Assembly: GCA_963575745.1 (NCBI GenBank)
Contig: CAUYUJ010004002.1
Location: 1,026,663-1,090,662, forward strand
DNA length: 64,000 nt
Direction: 5' to 3'
Source of the DNA: Prorocentrum cordatum
Taxonomy: Eukaryota > Sar > Dinophyceae > Prorocentrales > Prorocentraceae
Shown here piece by piece: positions 32,605-43,883 of the stretch (the stretch's first letter is position 1; every line of letters starts with the position of its first letter). The notes under the pieces are model-generated. The model had not been told where the DNA came from and searched no databases. It saw only the letters and a program-made list of their open reading frames with translations. A program made the position numbers and the translations under genes.

Positions 32605-32695
32605 CTGACATTGCGGGCGGGTCGGGCGGGCGGACCCTAACGGGCGGCTCGGGCGGGCGGGCACTAACATGCGGTTGGGGCGGGCGGGGCGTTGA
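32605..32695. repeat. GGGCGGGTCGGGCGGGCGG minisatellite
   Basis: Three to four units of about 30 bp contain GGGCGGGCGG and (A)CTAAC, a strand-asymmetric G-rich stretch able to form G-quadruplexes. Sequence from 32700 to 33270 is unassigned; two similar CGATTCC(C/T)GxGTAA blocks occur near 32738 and 32811. Confidence 0.7.
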
Positions 32696-33273
32696 GCGAA
32701 TGTTGTAGATTGTGAGAAAACCCCAGGTGAGAACACGATTCCCGAGTAAGTGTTGAGAAGTCTCGTAAACGCATCGCCGTAGCAAATTTCGAAGAAGTCC
32801 TACGCGAGAGCGCGATTCCTGGGTAAATTGCGAGGGGTATGCAGCGGGACTGCCTGCAAGAACGTCTGTCGGGAACCGCTGTGGTTGTAGTCCAGGGAGT
32901 CCACATCACGGTTTGACGAACCAAGAGTTCCCCTTGTAGCTTACCTATGTATATACATATATGTGTAAATTGAAAGCAAGGAGCGAACCCTGGGGGGCAC
33001 TACACTTGAAACAACAATGAGAGCACGACAAGACGAGATTGGCAATTCCTATTCTTCAGAAATCAACAACTCAACGATGACAATCCGCACCAGGGACCCC
33101 CACTAAAAAAACGCACCCATGGACCGTGTAAGACCGTTCGGCCCCCTCACTCTGAGAATCTCGTCCCCGAAGCCCTGGCAGGCTCCTTCAATCCCTGGCG
33201 GCCTCCGCCGGCGCGACAAAAACCAAACACGGCGGGCATACAAACATCTAAGCTCAAAGGGCGGCGCGGCAAC

Positions 33274-33768
33274 ATGGAGGCCGACCGCTGCGCGAAGGAA
33301 CTCGTGGCGACGCTGCTAGCTCCGGCGGCGGTGCACACGCGGCGCGAGCGGCACAGTCTGAGGATCGACGGTGTCGTTCATTGGGTCGGCCAGGCGGGGA
33401 CCGTGGCCGCCAATGGCCGAAAGGACATCGAGACGGGCTTCAAGATGGACATGCCGTCTCGTGCCATGCTTTCCGTCACGAGCCACCACATTGTTAGGCT
33501 GCGGGATGGCGCTGCCCATTGCGTGCGGTGCTGCCGCAATGCCAGCTGCGGGAGCTCCGCTGCCCGACTCTGGAGCTCGCAATGCCAGACGAGGCCAGGT
33601 GGGCAAGAGCGAGGGAGAGTAGCCCCAACAGCGGTGGCATCGTCTGAGGCGGCGGAGGTCGCGCTGGCGGCTGCGGGTGAGCACGGGGGCCTTGAGGGTG
33701 GCGCTGCCGCGGCCGACGACGCGGTCACCGATGCTCGGTGCCACGCAAACAGGGCGGCCTTTGGCTAA
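33274..33768 (+). pseudogene. Cys/His-containing fragment resembling LINE zinc region
   Basis: An open frame of 164 codons reads RRERHSLRIDGVVHWVGQAG, then SHHIVRLRDGAAHCVRCCRNA followed by C-SSAARLWSSQC. The paired pattern H-S/H-x(2)-R-x(3)-G-V/A-x-H-W/C resembles the repeated His-Cys fingers found between ORF parts of dinoflagellate LINEs, with Cys replaced in the first unit (HWVGQAG for HWCxxCG). Neither RT nor endonuclease is adjacent. The frame ends in Ala-rich sequence. Family assignment is tentative. Confidence 0.35.
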
Positions 33769-33964
33769 CGCGTGTGCGTCCGATGTGGCGCTTGCGCGCG
33801 TGACGTGCGTGGCAGGTGCAGGTCCCCAGGACCAGCCCGCCTGGGTCGATCCGGGGGCACCGACGAGAATGGGCGCCCCGCTGTCCCTGATGCTATGCTC
33901 TAGTCTGCAAGGCAGACAGTGCATTTTGCCGAACCAAGACATCAATCCACCTCCTGTCCCTGAC

Positions 33965-34100
33965 CTTCCTCCCTCCTCCTCCCTCCCTCCTCCTCCTCGC
34001 CCCCTCCTCCTGCTCCTACTCCTCCTCCTCCTCCTCCTCCTCCTCCTCCTACTCCTCCTACTCCTCCTCTTCCTCCTCCTCCCCCTTCCCCCTTCCCTGC
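33965..34100. repeat. (CTC)n microsatellite
   Basis: Pyrimidine triplets. GA-rich sequence (GAGGACGAGG) follows at 34250-34350. Confidence 0.9.
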
Positions 34101-34539
34101 TTTTTCTTCCCCCCTGCCTCCTGGCTCCTCTCTCCTCGCCGCGCCATCGCGGATGCGGGGAGGTAGTGGCTCTCGCCCTTGCCGGCGAAGCTGACCGCTC
34201 GGAGGGGCTCGTCGACGCCGTTCTGGTGGCGGCCCCCGCGCGCCCGCGCCACGGGTGGAGGGCGAGGGCGACGAGGACGAGGATAGACATACTGCTGAGG
34301 ACGAGGGCGAGGACGACTTTCGAGGAGCACGAGGACGAGGGCGAGGACGATGAGGAATCAGGGGCACCCCTGTCTCTGTCGAGCTGTTCTGCGCTGCACA
34401 CTACCAAAACGATGGCCTGGACCTGGGCTGAGTCAAAGACGAGGAGGAGCAGCAGCAGCAGTAATACAAGTTAGTCATGACAGAGGAAAGAGAAGGACAC
34501 ATACAAGTAGTAGTCGTGATAATCGTAATCGGAGTCGTG

Positions 34540-35805
<1,266 letters not shown>

Positions 35806-35814
35806 GGGCCCGCA

Positions 35815-36020
35815 CCAGGGGACGTCGGTCGTCGGTCGCCGGTCATCGGTCGTCGGTGGTCGGTCGGGGGTCGTCGTCGTCATCGTCGTTGTCGTCGGTC
35901 GGTCGGTCGGTCGGTCGGTCGGTCGGTCGGTCGTCGTCGTCGTCGTCGTCGTCGTTCGGTCAGTCAGTCGGTCGGTCGGTCGGTCGGTGTCGTCGTCGTC
36001 GTCGTCGTCGTCGTCGCTCT
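35815..36020. repeat. (GTCG)n / (GTC)n tract
   Basis: Tetranucleotide GGTC and trinucleotide GTC runs directly follow the (TAG)n array. From 36021 to 37700 I recognise no family; CT-rich stretches lie at 36760-36890 and 37480-37700. Confidence 0.9.
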
Positions 36021-37089
36021 GGCGAAGGGTCCCGCCTGCGCGTAGTCGGGTCCAAGCCTCTGGGGGGGACCGGGCCGTGGAACCCTCACGGTGCCGGAGG
36101 TTTGGGGCAGCAGAGCCCCCCGAGGGCCCACGGCGCTCGCAGGCCTCGCGCGCTGTCGTTGGCAGCCGCTCCCGGCGCGGCCCGCGCCGGCAGCGCCGAA
36201 CGGTCGTCGCGCCGCCATGCGGTGGGACCCAAGGCAGAAGGACATCCTTCAAGACCATGAGACCCTCCGCCGGGCAAACCGAAGAGCATCCGAGGGCACC
36301 CTCCCCCAAGGATGCACGGGAGCATCCCGCAAACTCGAAGTACGCTAGGGCAGCCTCCCCGAACCGACCTCGATGTTATACCACGTTCCGGCCCTATGAC
36401 CAGGGAGGCCAGATCAGGAACGAGGGTTTTTCTTTTCTTGCCACGGCGAGCCTCGGACCCGAACAGGCTCCCCAGCCTGACGTCCGAGAACGACCCAGAA
36501 ACAAGAGCTCCTCCAGAATGCATAGCCGTGCTCATGTCGGCGCCTTGGACGAGGGGGGGTGAGGGGGAACAAGAGGGGGATGGGCCGAGCAGGGGGGGCG
36601 GCCACAGCGTGAAGACGGACTGCGTGGAGCCGTGGCCACATCCGGCAGCCTCCGCGTGGTCATCGTCGCGATCCTTGTTCGTCCCTGCTACTGCCGCTGC
36701 TCCTCATCTTGACCCCGTTGGTTCCACGCACCTCTGCCCCGCCTCGTCAATATCCTGCTCTTCCTTCTTCTCCTGCTGCACCTCCTTCCTCCCTCATCCC
36801 ACTCCTCCTCGTCATCCCTTTTCTCTGCCTCCTCCTCCCCTTTCTTTCTTCGTCCTGCTCCTCTCCCCCATTTGTTCGTCGTCCTCCTCCGCTCTCCTGC
36901 TGCTCCAAATATGGAGCGGTCTGCTCGAAGCTCTTTTAACAAGATAGCATTCGCATTATGCCCTCCATTACCCTTTGCATATTAGGTTATGACACGTCCT
37001 TGCGGTATCTTCCCCGTTCTCTTCCTAACATCAATACGTCATCATTCTCTGCCAACTGCCGTCCATACTCCGGGTTTCTTACTAAGCGT

Positions 37090-37105
37090 GGGGGGGTACC
37101 CCCCC
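37090..37105. other. Perfect 16-bp palindrome G7-TA-C7
   Basis: GGGGGGGTACCCCCCC is a perfect inverted repeat in otherwise unassigned GC-rich sequence, followed by GCGCCTTCGGCGCGC. Confidence 0.8.
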
Positions 37106-37699
37106 GACGGGGTCAACATCGCCTCGTCGTCGCGCCGCGACGGGGGTCGGAGCGCCTTCGGCGCGCGGTGGCTGCCCGTGACAGGGGTCGGTGTGGGGCT
37201 GTCGGCGGGGGTGGCGCCCCCTCCCGACGATTATTGAGAAACTCGGAGTCTGCTTCATTCCAGCACCGTGTCTCTCGTCATATAGGTTCTACTTGCTTTC
37301 GGAGCCCCGCTGACATGAATATGCAGCTCGTGAACCGGATTCCCAGACTCTGCGCAGCCCATGTTCTGGACGCGCGGCGCGATCTTTGCCCCACCCATAG
37401 GCGGTGACTCCCGGGTCCCGCGTGCCCGACTGCCCTCGAAACCAAAACGTCGACGCCGTCGTCAGCGGCGTCGTCGTCGTCCCCTCCTCTTCTTCCTCGC
37501 CTCTCTCCTCTGCCTCCCTCCCCTTCCTCCTGCGAAGCATCAGTCAGCTCCTTTACATGGTCACTCTGCTTCTCGGCATCCTCCCCCCGACCAGCTCCCC
37601 CCTCCTGCCTCGTCCTCCCTCCCCCGCCTTCTTCCCCCATCGCCGCTCCCCCCCTCCGCCCCCCCCCTCCCTCCTCCCCTTTGCCCCCTCCTCACTGCT

Positions 37700-37790
37700 T
37701 CTCCTCCATGATCCTCATCCTCCTCCTCCTCCTCCTCCTCCTCCTCCTCCTCCTCCTCCTCCTCCCTCGCCTTCCCCCCTCCCCCCCTTC
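37700..37790. repeat. (CTC)n microsatellite
   Basis: About 55 bp of pure CTC, flanked by C-rich sequence. Confidence 0.9.
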
Positions 37791-37965
37791 CGAACACTAG
37801 CAACAGCAGCAAACACGGGGACCTTGTGCGCGCCGGTCGCGAGGCAGTCCAGCGCCGCGTCGACCTGGTCGAGGACCCCGCTTAGCCGCGATCGCTCCTG
37901 GACTGCCGTCGCCCCGAGGGTCCCCTCCGCCCCCTCCCTTCCGCCTGTTCCTGTTCCTGCTCCTC

Positions 37966-38015
37966 TTGTTGTTGTTGTTGAACCTTATTACTTCTAAAGA
38001 ATAATTATTGTTGGG
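37966..38015. repeat. Dispersed (GTT)n-AATAATTATTGTTG motif, copy 1
   Basis: TTGTTGTTGTTGAAC, a short spacer, GAATAATTATTGTTG and a run of C or G. The same arrangement is found at 38784-38855. The purpose is unknown; it may mark a small mobile repeat. Confidence 0.6.
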
Positions 38016-38283
38016 GCCCCTGGTGCGCGGCCCCCCCGCCGCGCCTAGGCCGCAGCCACATTTTCATCATTTTCGTGAGGAAACCTCAGGCAAAACGATG
38101 TGTACGAGATCCGGTTGTGTTGTTACGATCGGTTTTCCATTGCAAAAAAATAAGCCAAAGTGGACATTTCTTGTTCTAACATAACCAACCTTCAAGAATC
38201 CCTTGCAACAAATGAGGTAAAGTGGACATTCGCGCGCGCAAGACGAAATCCTTCAAAAACCTTAGTTTTCGTAGCGATTTTAA

Positions 38284-38285
<2 letters not shown>

Positions 38286-38347
<62 letters not shown>
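38286..38347. repeat. T32-A30 homopolymer palindrome
   Basis: An uninterrupted run of 32 T is followed directly by 30 A. Nearby AAAGTGGACATT occurs twice (38157, 38219). The junction is a perfect inverted repeat of about 60 bp. Confidence 0.95.
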
Positions 38348-38350
<3 letters not shown>

Positions 38351-38783
38351 TTTTTCAAAAAAGAATTGTCAAACTTTCATCCCGCGCGCTCTTGCGGATT
38401 CGTAGGAAACCCAACACTTTTTAATCATTTCTGTCAAACGGGCTTTTGCGAGCAACTTCTTCGAACTTCTGCAACAACGGTTGCGCACCTGCCAGGGCCA
38501 TCATCCCTGTCAAATAATACCATGCGGGACACATTCGTTTTTTCTTCGCGCGCGCACGCCGTCGTCGTCGGCCGCGGGGCCCTGAATAGTAGCCACGGTC
38601 GTCCGCATGCCACGAAGTGAAGTGTCCGAACGTCATAGGGCGGGAAGCTGGGTGTGGGTGGTGGCGAAGAGTCGTTTGGAAATTTGGTAGAGCTTGAACC
38701 GGCCCCCCCACAAAGTGGGGGTATTGCCCGCCTCCTATGAAAACCCTGGCACTGGTGAGAACGGTGTGTCCCCACGTGCTAGT

Positions 38784-38855
38784 AATTGTTGTTGTTGTTG
38801 TTGGTGTTGTTGTTGAACTCTCATTCTTGAAGAATAATTATTGTTGATCCCCCCC
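38784..38855. repeat. Dispersed (GTT)n-AATAATTATTGTTG motif, copy 2
   Basis: Second copy of the arrangement at 37966-38015, ending in C9. Sequence between the copies is unassigned, apart from the T32-A30 palindrome. Confidence 0.6.
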
Positions 38856-38981
38856 CCCACCGGTGCACATTGATTTTTTTCGATTGAAGTGCCACCCCCG
38901 GGGCTCGCACCTTGTTTTTTCTCAAAGAAAGTCTTCCTGCTCAAACTGTGCCCCTGCCCCCTGGGCTACAACAACAACGGC

Positions 38982-39420
38982 TCCCGCCTGAGACTTCCTC
39001 GATTTTTACTCAGGACCCCCGCTCCCGCCTGAGACTTCCGCGAAATTTACTCAGGAAAGGCGCTCCCGTCTGAGACTTTCTCGCAATGTAATCAAGACCC
39101 CTGCTCCCGCCTGAGACTTCCGTGCAATTTACTTGGGAACGGCGCTCCCGCCTGAGACTTCTTCGAATTTTACTCAGGACCCCCGTTCCTGCCTGACATT
39201 TCCGCGCAATTGACTCAGGAACGGCGCTCCCGCCTGAGACTTCCTCGCAATTTAGTGAGGACCCCCGCTCCCGCCTGAGACTTCCGTGCAATTTGCTCAG
39301 GAACGGCGTTCCCGCTTGAGACTTCCCCGCAACGTAGTCAGGGCCCCCGCTTCCGCCTGAGATTTCCTCACAATGTACTCAGGACTGCGCTCTCGCGTGC
39401 GACATCCTCACAAATTATTC
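38982..39420. repeat. 41-bp tandem repeat, about ten copies
   Basis: CCGCCTGAGACTTCC starts recur every 41 bp (38985, 39026, 39067, 39108, 39149, 39190, 39231, 39272 and on), each followed by GCAATTTACTCAGGA. Alternate copies tend to share ACCCCCGC or ACGGCGC endings, suggesting an 82-bp higher-order unit. Sequence from 39421 to 39775 is unassigned. Confidence 0.95.
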
Positions 39421-39776
39421 TGGAATTGCGTTTCGGCGCTCAGGAACCACGCACGCGCCAAGGACGCCTTCACAACGTGGTATCTTCCCTCTTCCTTCGT
39501 CCTTCCCCCTCCCCTTCCTCCCACTCTCCCTCGTTCTTCCCCTCCTCCTCTTGCAGGGCCCGCGCCAATTCCAATGGCGGGCAGAGAGATGTACGCCCCC
39601 GAAGGATTGTCCGCCCGTTCCGGTTTGCCCGTACGTCTAAGCCCGCCGGCCCCAGCAAAGAGAAATAATCCCCCCGAGAGGGGTGTGATCGAAGACGAAG
39701 AGGGCGGGCATCGAGGGTGCAGGGTATACGTGTTGAATGACTCGCGGGCAAGTAAGAGCGCACAGCCTTAAAATGG

Positions 39777-39925
39777 TTGTTGTTGTTGTTGTTGTTGTTG
39801 TTGTTCTGTTGGTGTTGTTAATGTGGTTGTGGTTGTTTCTGCTGTTGTCGCTAATGTGGTTGGTGTTGTTGTTGTTGTTGCTGTTGTTGTTGTTGGTGGT
39901 GTTGCTCATGTTGTTGTTCGTTGTC
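39777..39925. repeat. (GTT)n microsatellite
   Basis: GTT repeats with GTG and GCT interruptions. Confidence 0.95.
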
Positions 39926-40047
39926 GTTGTGATGCTTGATCTTTTATTTGTTATGGAGCGGAAATCGGACGCCGCGTTCGGGGGGCCGACCGGGATGTTT
40001 TCCGCTCCCTCCTCGCCCCCGCAAATGGCGGAGACGACCCCCTCCTT

Positions 40048-40100
40048 CGGAGGAGGAAGAGGAGGAGGAGGAGGAGGAGGAGGAGGAGGAGGAGGAAGAG
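40048..40100. repeat. (AGG)n microsatellite
   Basis: About 50 bp of AGG. Sequence from 40101 to 40412 is unassigned and could include the copia 3' untranslated region or LTR. Confidence 0.9.
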
Positions 40101-40415
40101 GACGTGTCCGTATCCGCACCCGCGCGGTCTGGATTCTGGCGGAAGTTACGCGGATGCGCGGGGAAAACGTATCTTGGGGCTGTGCTTCCTCCAACGCAGC
40201 TCGAACAAAAGGTCCTGCGGGTATGCTACGAATAGATGGCGTCCAACTCAAGATCCCGAGCACGCCGCCTGGCTGAGCGGGGGCGGGTGGTGAGCCCGTC
40301 CTCCTCGGACACCCCTCGGGTCACCACTCCACCAAGGGTCCTAGAACGTGAAACTTAAACCCAGCTGTGCCTCGACGCGTAGTCGCGGAGGTCTAGACCC
40401 GCGCCCATGGCGCGT

Positions 40416-41480
40416 CTAAACTGTACGCGGCTCAAGGCCCGACTCGGACCACACCCCTTGTTCCATCGGTCCCACAGGCAGGAAACGGGGGCTGGTCGTC
40501 CACCAGGTGTACTTGACCTGGCTCTGGTTGGCAACCGTCCTTCTGCGGTCGCCCTTCCTAGTCTTGGACTTCACTGCTGGCTCGCTCGGTCCCTCGATCG
40601 GAGCACGCTGTGGCTTCCCGCCGTCGCCAGCGCGCGGCAGGGTCCCTGTGTGGCACCAGCTCGGCCTCACACACGGACAGAACCAGCAAACCAAGGAAAA
40701 CCCTAGCAATGCGAGCAGGAGCCCTATGCTCACGCCTGCCATCAGCGCAGTCAAGCTCACGTAGTAGCCCTCAGTCGTGACTCCTGGCATGGCCACCGAA
40801 GTCAACGCGCTCCCGTCCACCTGCTGCAGTGCCTCGCAAAGCTCTGTCGAGCTTCCCTGCACCGCAGTGGGGAACGACGCAGCCACTGCAAGCAACACCT
40901 TCAACAAGGTTGACTGGGCCTGGAAATCGGTCGGCATGGCCCCGACTTCAGCTACCCTCGAGGTCCCTGGCACGGGCACCCCCCTCAATCCGCAGCTCTC
41001 GCGGAGCCAATCGAGGCGTGTCCCCGACAACACCGTTGTGCCAAGATCCGCCAGGTTGTCGTCACCAGCTACGGGCTCGATGGTGATGACCTTCTTGGCC
41101 ACCAACTGCTGTATCCAAAGCGTCTTGGTGGCAAGGTGCTTGATCCGCTCAGTGCCCTGACGCCTCGCCAGCGCTCTCGCACTCGAGCTGTCGCATCGCC
41201 AGCTCACTCGCACGCTGTAGCCCATGAACGTGAAGAGCGCCTTCAGCCCAAGTCCCTCGCTGAGACCTCGAGCTCCAGCGTGCCACTCGGCTTCGCAGCT
41301 GCAAAAGGACTGAACGTCTTGACGACAGCTGATCCCGAGCATTGGACACCCACGCGCGATCATGTGCACGCTGGTCTGGCTCTTCCGATTCTTCGCGTCG
41401 CCTGCCCAGTCGGAGTCTGTCCACGCGACCAGGTCGACCGCGGCGTGGTGGGCTTGGACATCCTCGCGCCCATGTCCCTC
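40416..41480 (-). CDS. Copia RNase H with membrane-like C-terminal extension
   Basis: In the frame that continues the RT, the chain (counted from 41549) has VAWTDSDWAGDAKNRKSQTS (acidic residues 45 and 47), SCEAEWHAG (Glu 86/88), CDSSSARALARRQG (Asp 120) and NLADLGT (Asp 168). All four acid positions of RNase H are therefore present, with the RIKHLATKTLW motif between. After the enzyme (past residue ~190) the chain continues for about 185 residues. It has one hydrophobic segment, LLKVLLAVAASFPTAVQG (215-232), and a strong membrane segment, LTALMAGVSIGLLLALLGFS (266-285), followed by VCWFCPC and a basic tail. Ty1/copia Pol usually ends soon after RNase H. It is linked to the RT by a single frameshift, so the element may be recent. 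Confidence 0.75.
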   Translation of the reverse strand, partial: EGHGREDVQAHHAAVDLVAWTDSDWAGDAKNRKSQTSVHMIARGCPMLGISCRQDVQSFCSCEAEWHAGARGLSEGLGLKALFTFMGYSVRVSWRCDSSSARALARRQGTERIKHLATKTLWIQQLVAKKVITIEPVAGDDNLADLGTTVLSGTRLDWLRESCGLRGVPVPGTSRVAEVGAMPTDFQAQSTLLKVLLAVAASFPTAVQGSSTELCEALQQVDGSALTSVAMPGVTTEGYYVSLTALMAGVSIGLLLALLGFSLVCWFCPCVRPSWCHTGTLPRAGDGGKPQRAPIEGPSEPAVKSKTRKGDRRRTVANQSQVKYTWWTTSPRFLPVGPMEQGVWSESGLEPRTV

Positions 41481-42151
41481 GTGCCCTTCAGGTACCTTTC
41501 CAGCCTCTTGAGGGCTCGCATGTCCGCCTCGCGGGGCGATGATATGCACAAGGTCAGGTAATTGATGTCGAACTGAGCATGTTCGCGGTCATGAAGGTAG
41601 AACACCAGGCACATGGTCACGCTCCTGAACAGCTTAGCCTCGTCTGGGCTGAGGTCGGGCGTGTCATCCCTGCCTGTCCTGCGTGCTTCCACCCCTGGGG
41701 TGGCACGCGGGTTGCCCTCCCCAAGGCCTAGCGCACCCAGCGCCTTTGTAAGGTACTTTTCGTTGGGCTGAATGTAAGTAGCGTCGGCCTCTCGCACGCG
41801 CCGCCTCTTGAGAAACTCGTAGTCGGAGACGTTGCCCTGTAGGCCTGACCACTTCACCTTGATGTCACGGCCCAGGTCCAGCACGACGTCGGACCCTACG
41901 ACTCCAGGGGCTGTGCCGTACATGTCGTCCATGTGCAGCTCCACCAGACATGGGAGCGCGGCGCGCCAGAAGAACTGGGGCGCGGTCGGTGACCGCTCGA
42001 AGCCTCTGGACATGAGCTGCTCCGCGGCGAACTCGACCCGGTGCTGTCCACTTGGGAGCAGCCGCGTCGAATTGCACCAGGGCTGGTCTGGCTGGGCGCG
42101 ACGGCCGCTGGCCTCCCCTCGCTCCACCCCGAAACCAGCTGGCCCAAACAA
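41440..42151 (-). pseudogene. Copia RT fragment, second element
   Basis: The open minus frame reads VEFAAEQLMSRGFERSPTAP (residues 39-58), LVELHMDDMYGTAPG with the catalytic HMDD at residues 73-76 (YxDD in other families), IKVKWSGLQGNVSDYEFLKR, YIQPNEKYL, then FINYLTLCISSPREADMRAL-type text and LERYLKGTRDMG before a frame change near 41450. The fingers half of the RT, upstream of residue 40, is missing, and homology stops near 42150. It is better preserved than the 13-23 kb element. Confidence 0.85.
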
Positions 42152-42349
42152 TGCACTGGTGCTCCCAAGTTACACACGGCTCATGTCACATGAATAACAA
42201 GTGGCACCCGTGGTGGCGTGGTAAGCGGCGCGACACGCGAAGCCCAAATTCCTCACCGCATGTGGCCCGGCAACAAACAGGACCCTCCGCCTGTCGATGC
42301 TGAGCCGATTACGGTAGATTCGTGCGGTGTCGGCGCGCGCAAAGATTTT

Positions 42350-42475
42350 GTCACCGCGTCGATCGTTCGACCTTCAAAAACCGATCGCGGCACCGATCGT
42401 TGAAGGTTGAATTCTGTCGGGTCCAATGGCATTGTCCCTCGGTGCGTCCGCGTCACAGAATTCAACCTTGAACGC
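42350..42475. other. Nested inverted repeats
   Basis: TTGAAGGTTGAATTCTGT (about 42399-42416) pairs with ACAGAATTCAACCTTGAA (about 42455-42472), 16 of 18 bases. A shorter CCTTCAA/TTGAAGG pair surrounds CCGATCGCGGCACCGATCG. It lies just beyond the 5' edge of copia homology and before a long (TCC)n tract. Confidence 0.7.
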
Positions 42476-42499
42476 AACGCCGCACAAACCTACCGCGTG

Positions 42500-42965
42500 C
42501 TGCTGCAGAGCCTGCTGCACATCCTCTTCCTCCGCCTCCTTCACCTGCTCGTCCTGCTCCCGTCCCCTATCCACCCTCTTCCCCTCCCTCCTCACATCTT
42601 TCACCTCTTCCTCCTCCTCCTCCTCCTCCTCCTCCTCCTCATTATCCTCCTCCTCCTCCTCCTCCTCCTCCTCCTCTCCTCCTCCTCCTCCTCCTCCTCC
42701 TCCTCCCTCCTCCTCCTCCTCCTCCTCCTCCTCCCTCCTCCTCCTCCTCCTCCTCCTCCTCCTCCTCCTCCTCCTCCTCCTCCTCCTCCTCCTCCTCCTC
42801 CTCCTCCTCCTCCTCCTCCTCCTCCTCCTCCTCCTCCTCCTCTCCTCCTCCTCCTCCTCCTCCTCCTCCCTCCTCCTCCTCCTCCTCCTCCTCCTCCTCC
42901 TCCCTCCTCCTCCTCCTCCTCCTCCTCCTCCTCCTCCTCCTCCTCCTCCTCCTCCTCCTCCTCTC
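42500..42965. repeat. (TCC)n microsatellite, over 350 bp
   Basis: Almost pure CTC/TCC from 42608 to 42963, with scattered CTCC phase shifts. Confidence 0.97.
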
Positions 42966-43880
42966 CTCATCCTTCCACTTCGTCCTCCTCCTCCTCCTTT
43001 TTCCTCTCTTCCTTCCTCCCTTCCTCCTGCCTCGTGTCCTCCCTTCCTCCCTCCTCCTGGGCCGCGTTCCTCAGCGAGCGCCACTCGAAGATTGGCCAGC
43101 GTGCCTTCAGGGCGGTGAAGCGAGGGAGGGGGCGGGTATCTGAGAGAGAGAAAGAAAGATATGACGGACGCCGTGGACGCGAGGGGGCGGCGGAGTGCGA
43201 GGGGAAGCGCGACGAGGAAAAGAAAAGCGAGAACAAGATGGGCGAAGTGGGGGAGGGGGAGCTTTTGCAGTTTGAAAGGAAAGCTTTCTTTCTTCAGCCG
43301 AGGAGGGGGAGGAACAGCACGACGAGGAAGGGAACTGATGAGCAGGAGGAAGGGGGAGGAAGTGAAAGGGACAGGGTAGAGGAGAAGAACGGGGGAGGAC
43401 GATGTAGGGAGGGGGGCGGCCGAGGAGGGGGGAGAACAGCACGACGAGGAGGGGATGTGATGAGCAGGAGGAGGAGGAGAAGGAGGAGGAGGAATGATGG
43501 GGGCGCACGCGGCCTTCGGTATAGAGCAGGGCGAACATGAAGTTCCAGAGATTCGGGTACGCAGATATGCGGCCACAAGACGAACGATACAATAAAAAGT
43601 CGCAATTCCTGGCAATGGGTTTTCAAACCGTTTGCGATGCCTGACCGACTCCTTCTTCAAGTAGCGCACAGAAACGGGGGCTCGAGCTGGCCTTGGCTGG
43701 CTCACGCGAGCGGGTTGAAACGCTCGCGGCCCCAAAGAGGAGGACGGGGAGGGGGAGAAAGGATGCGAGACAAAGCTGGCCCCGCAGTCCCCGTAGGGAT
43801 GGCCTACCCAATCGACGGAGAGCCGCCGATAGACAGTGGCCGCTGTTGGGACCAGCGCTCGAAATTATGGACGACGAGCC
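42966..43880. other. Unassigned; one ~120-bp duplication
   Basis: GCCGAGGAGGGGG(A)G, GAACAGCACGACGAGGA and TGATGAGCAGGAGGA recur at about 43300-43350 and 43421-43465. Otherwise there is no recognisable feature. Confidence 0.5.
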
Positions 43881-43883
43881 TCT

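Noticed and set aside
40507-41561. Plus-strand frames antisense to the second copia element
   Set aside because: They are shadows of the RNase H frame, which has clear catalytic motifs.
42374-43735. A 453-codon minus-strand frame rich in Arg, Glu and Gly
   Set aside because: Its middle is the (TCC)n tract, and both ends lack motifs or balanced composition.
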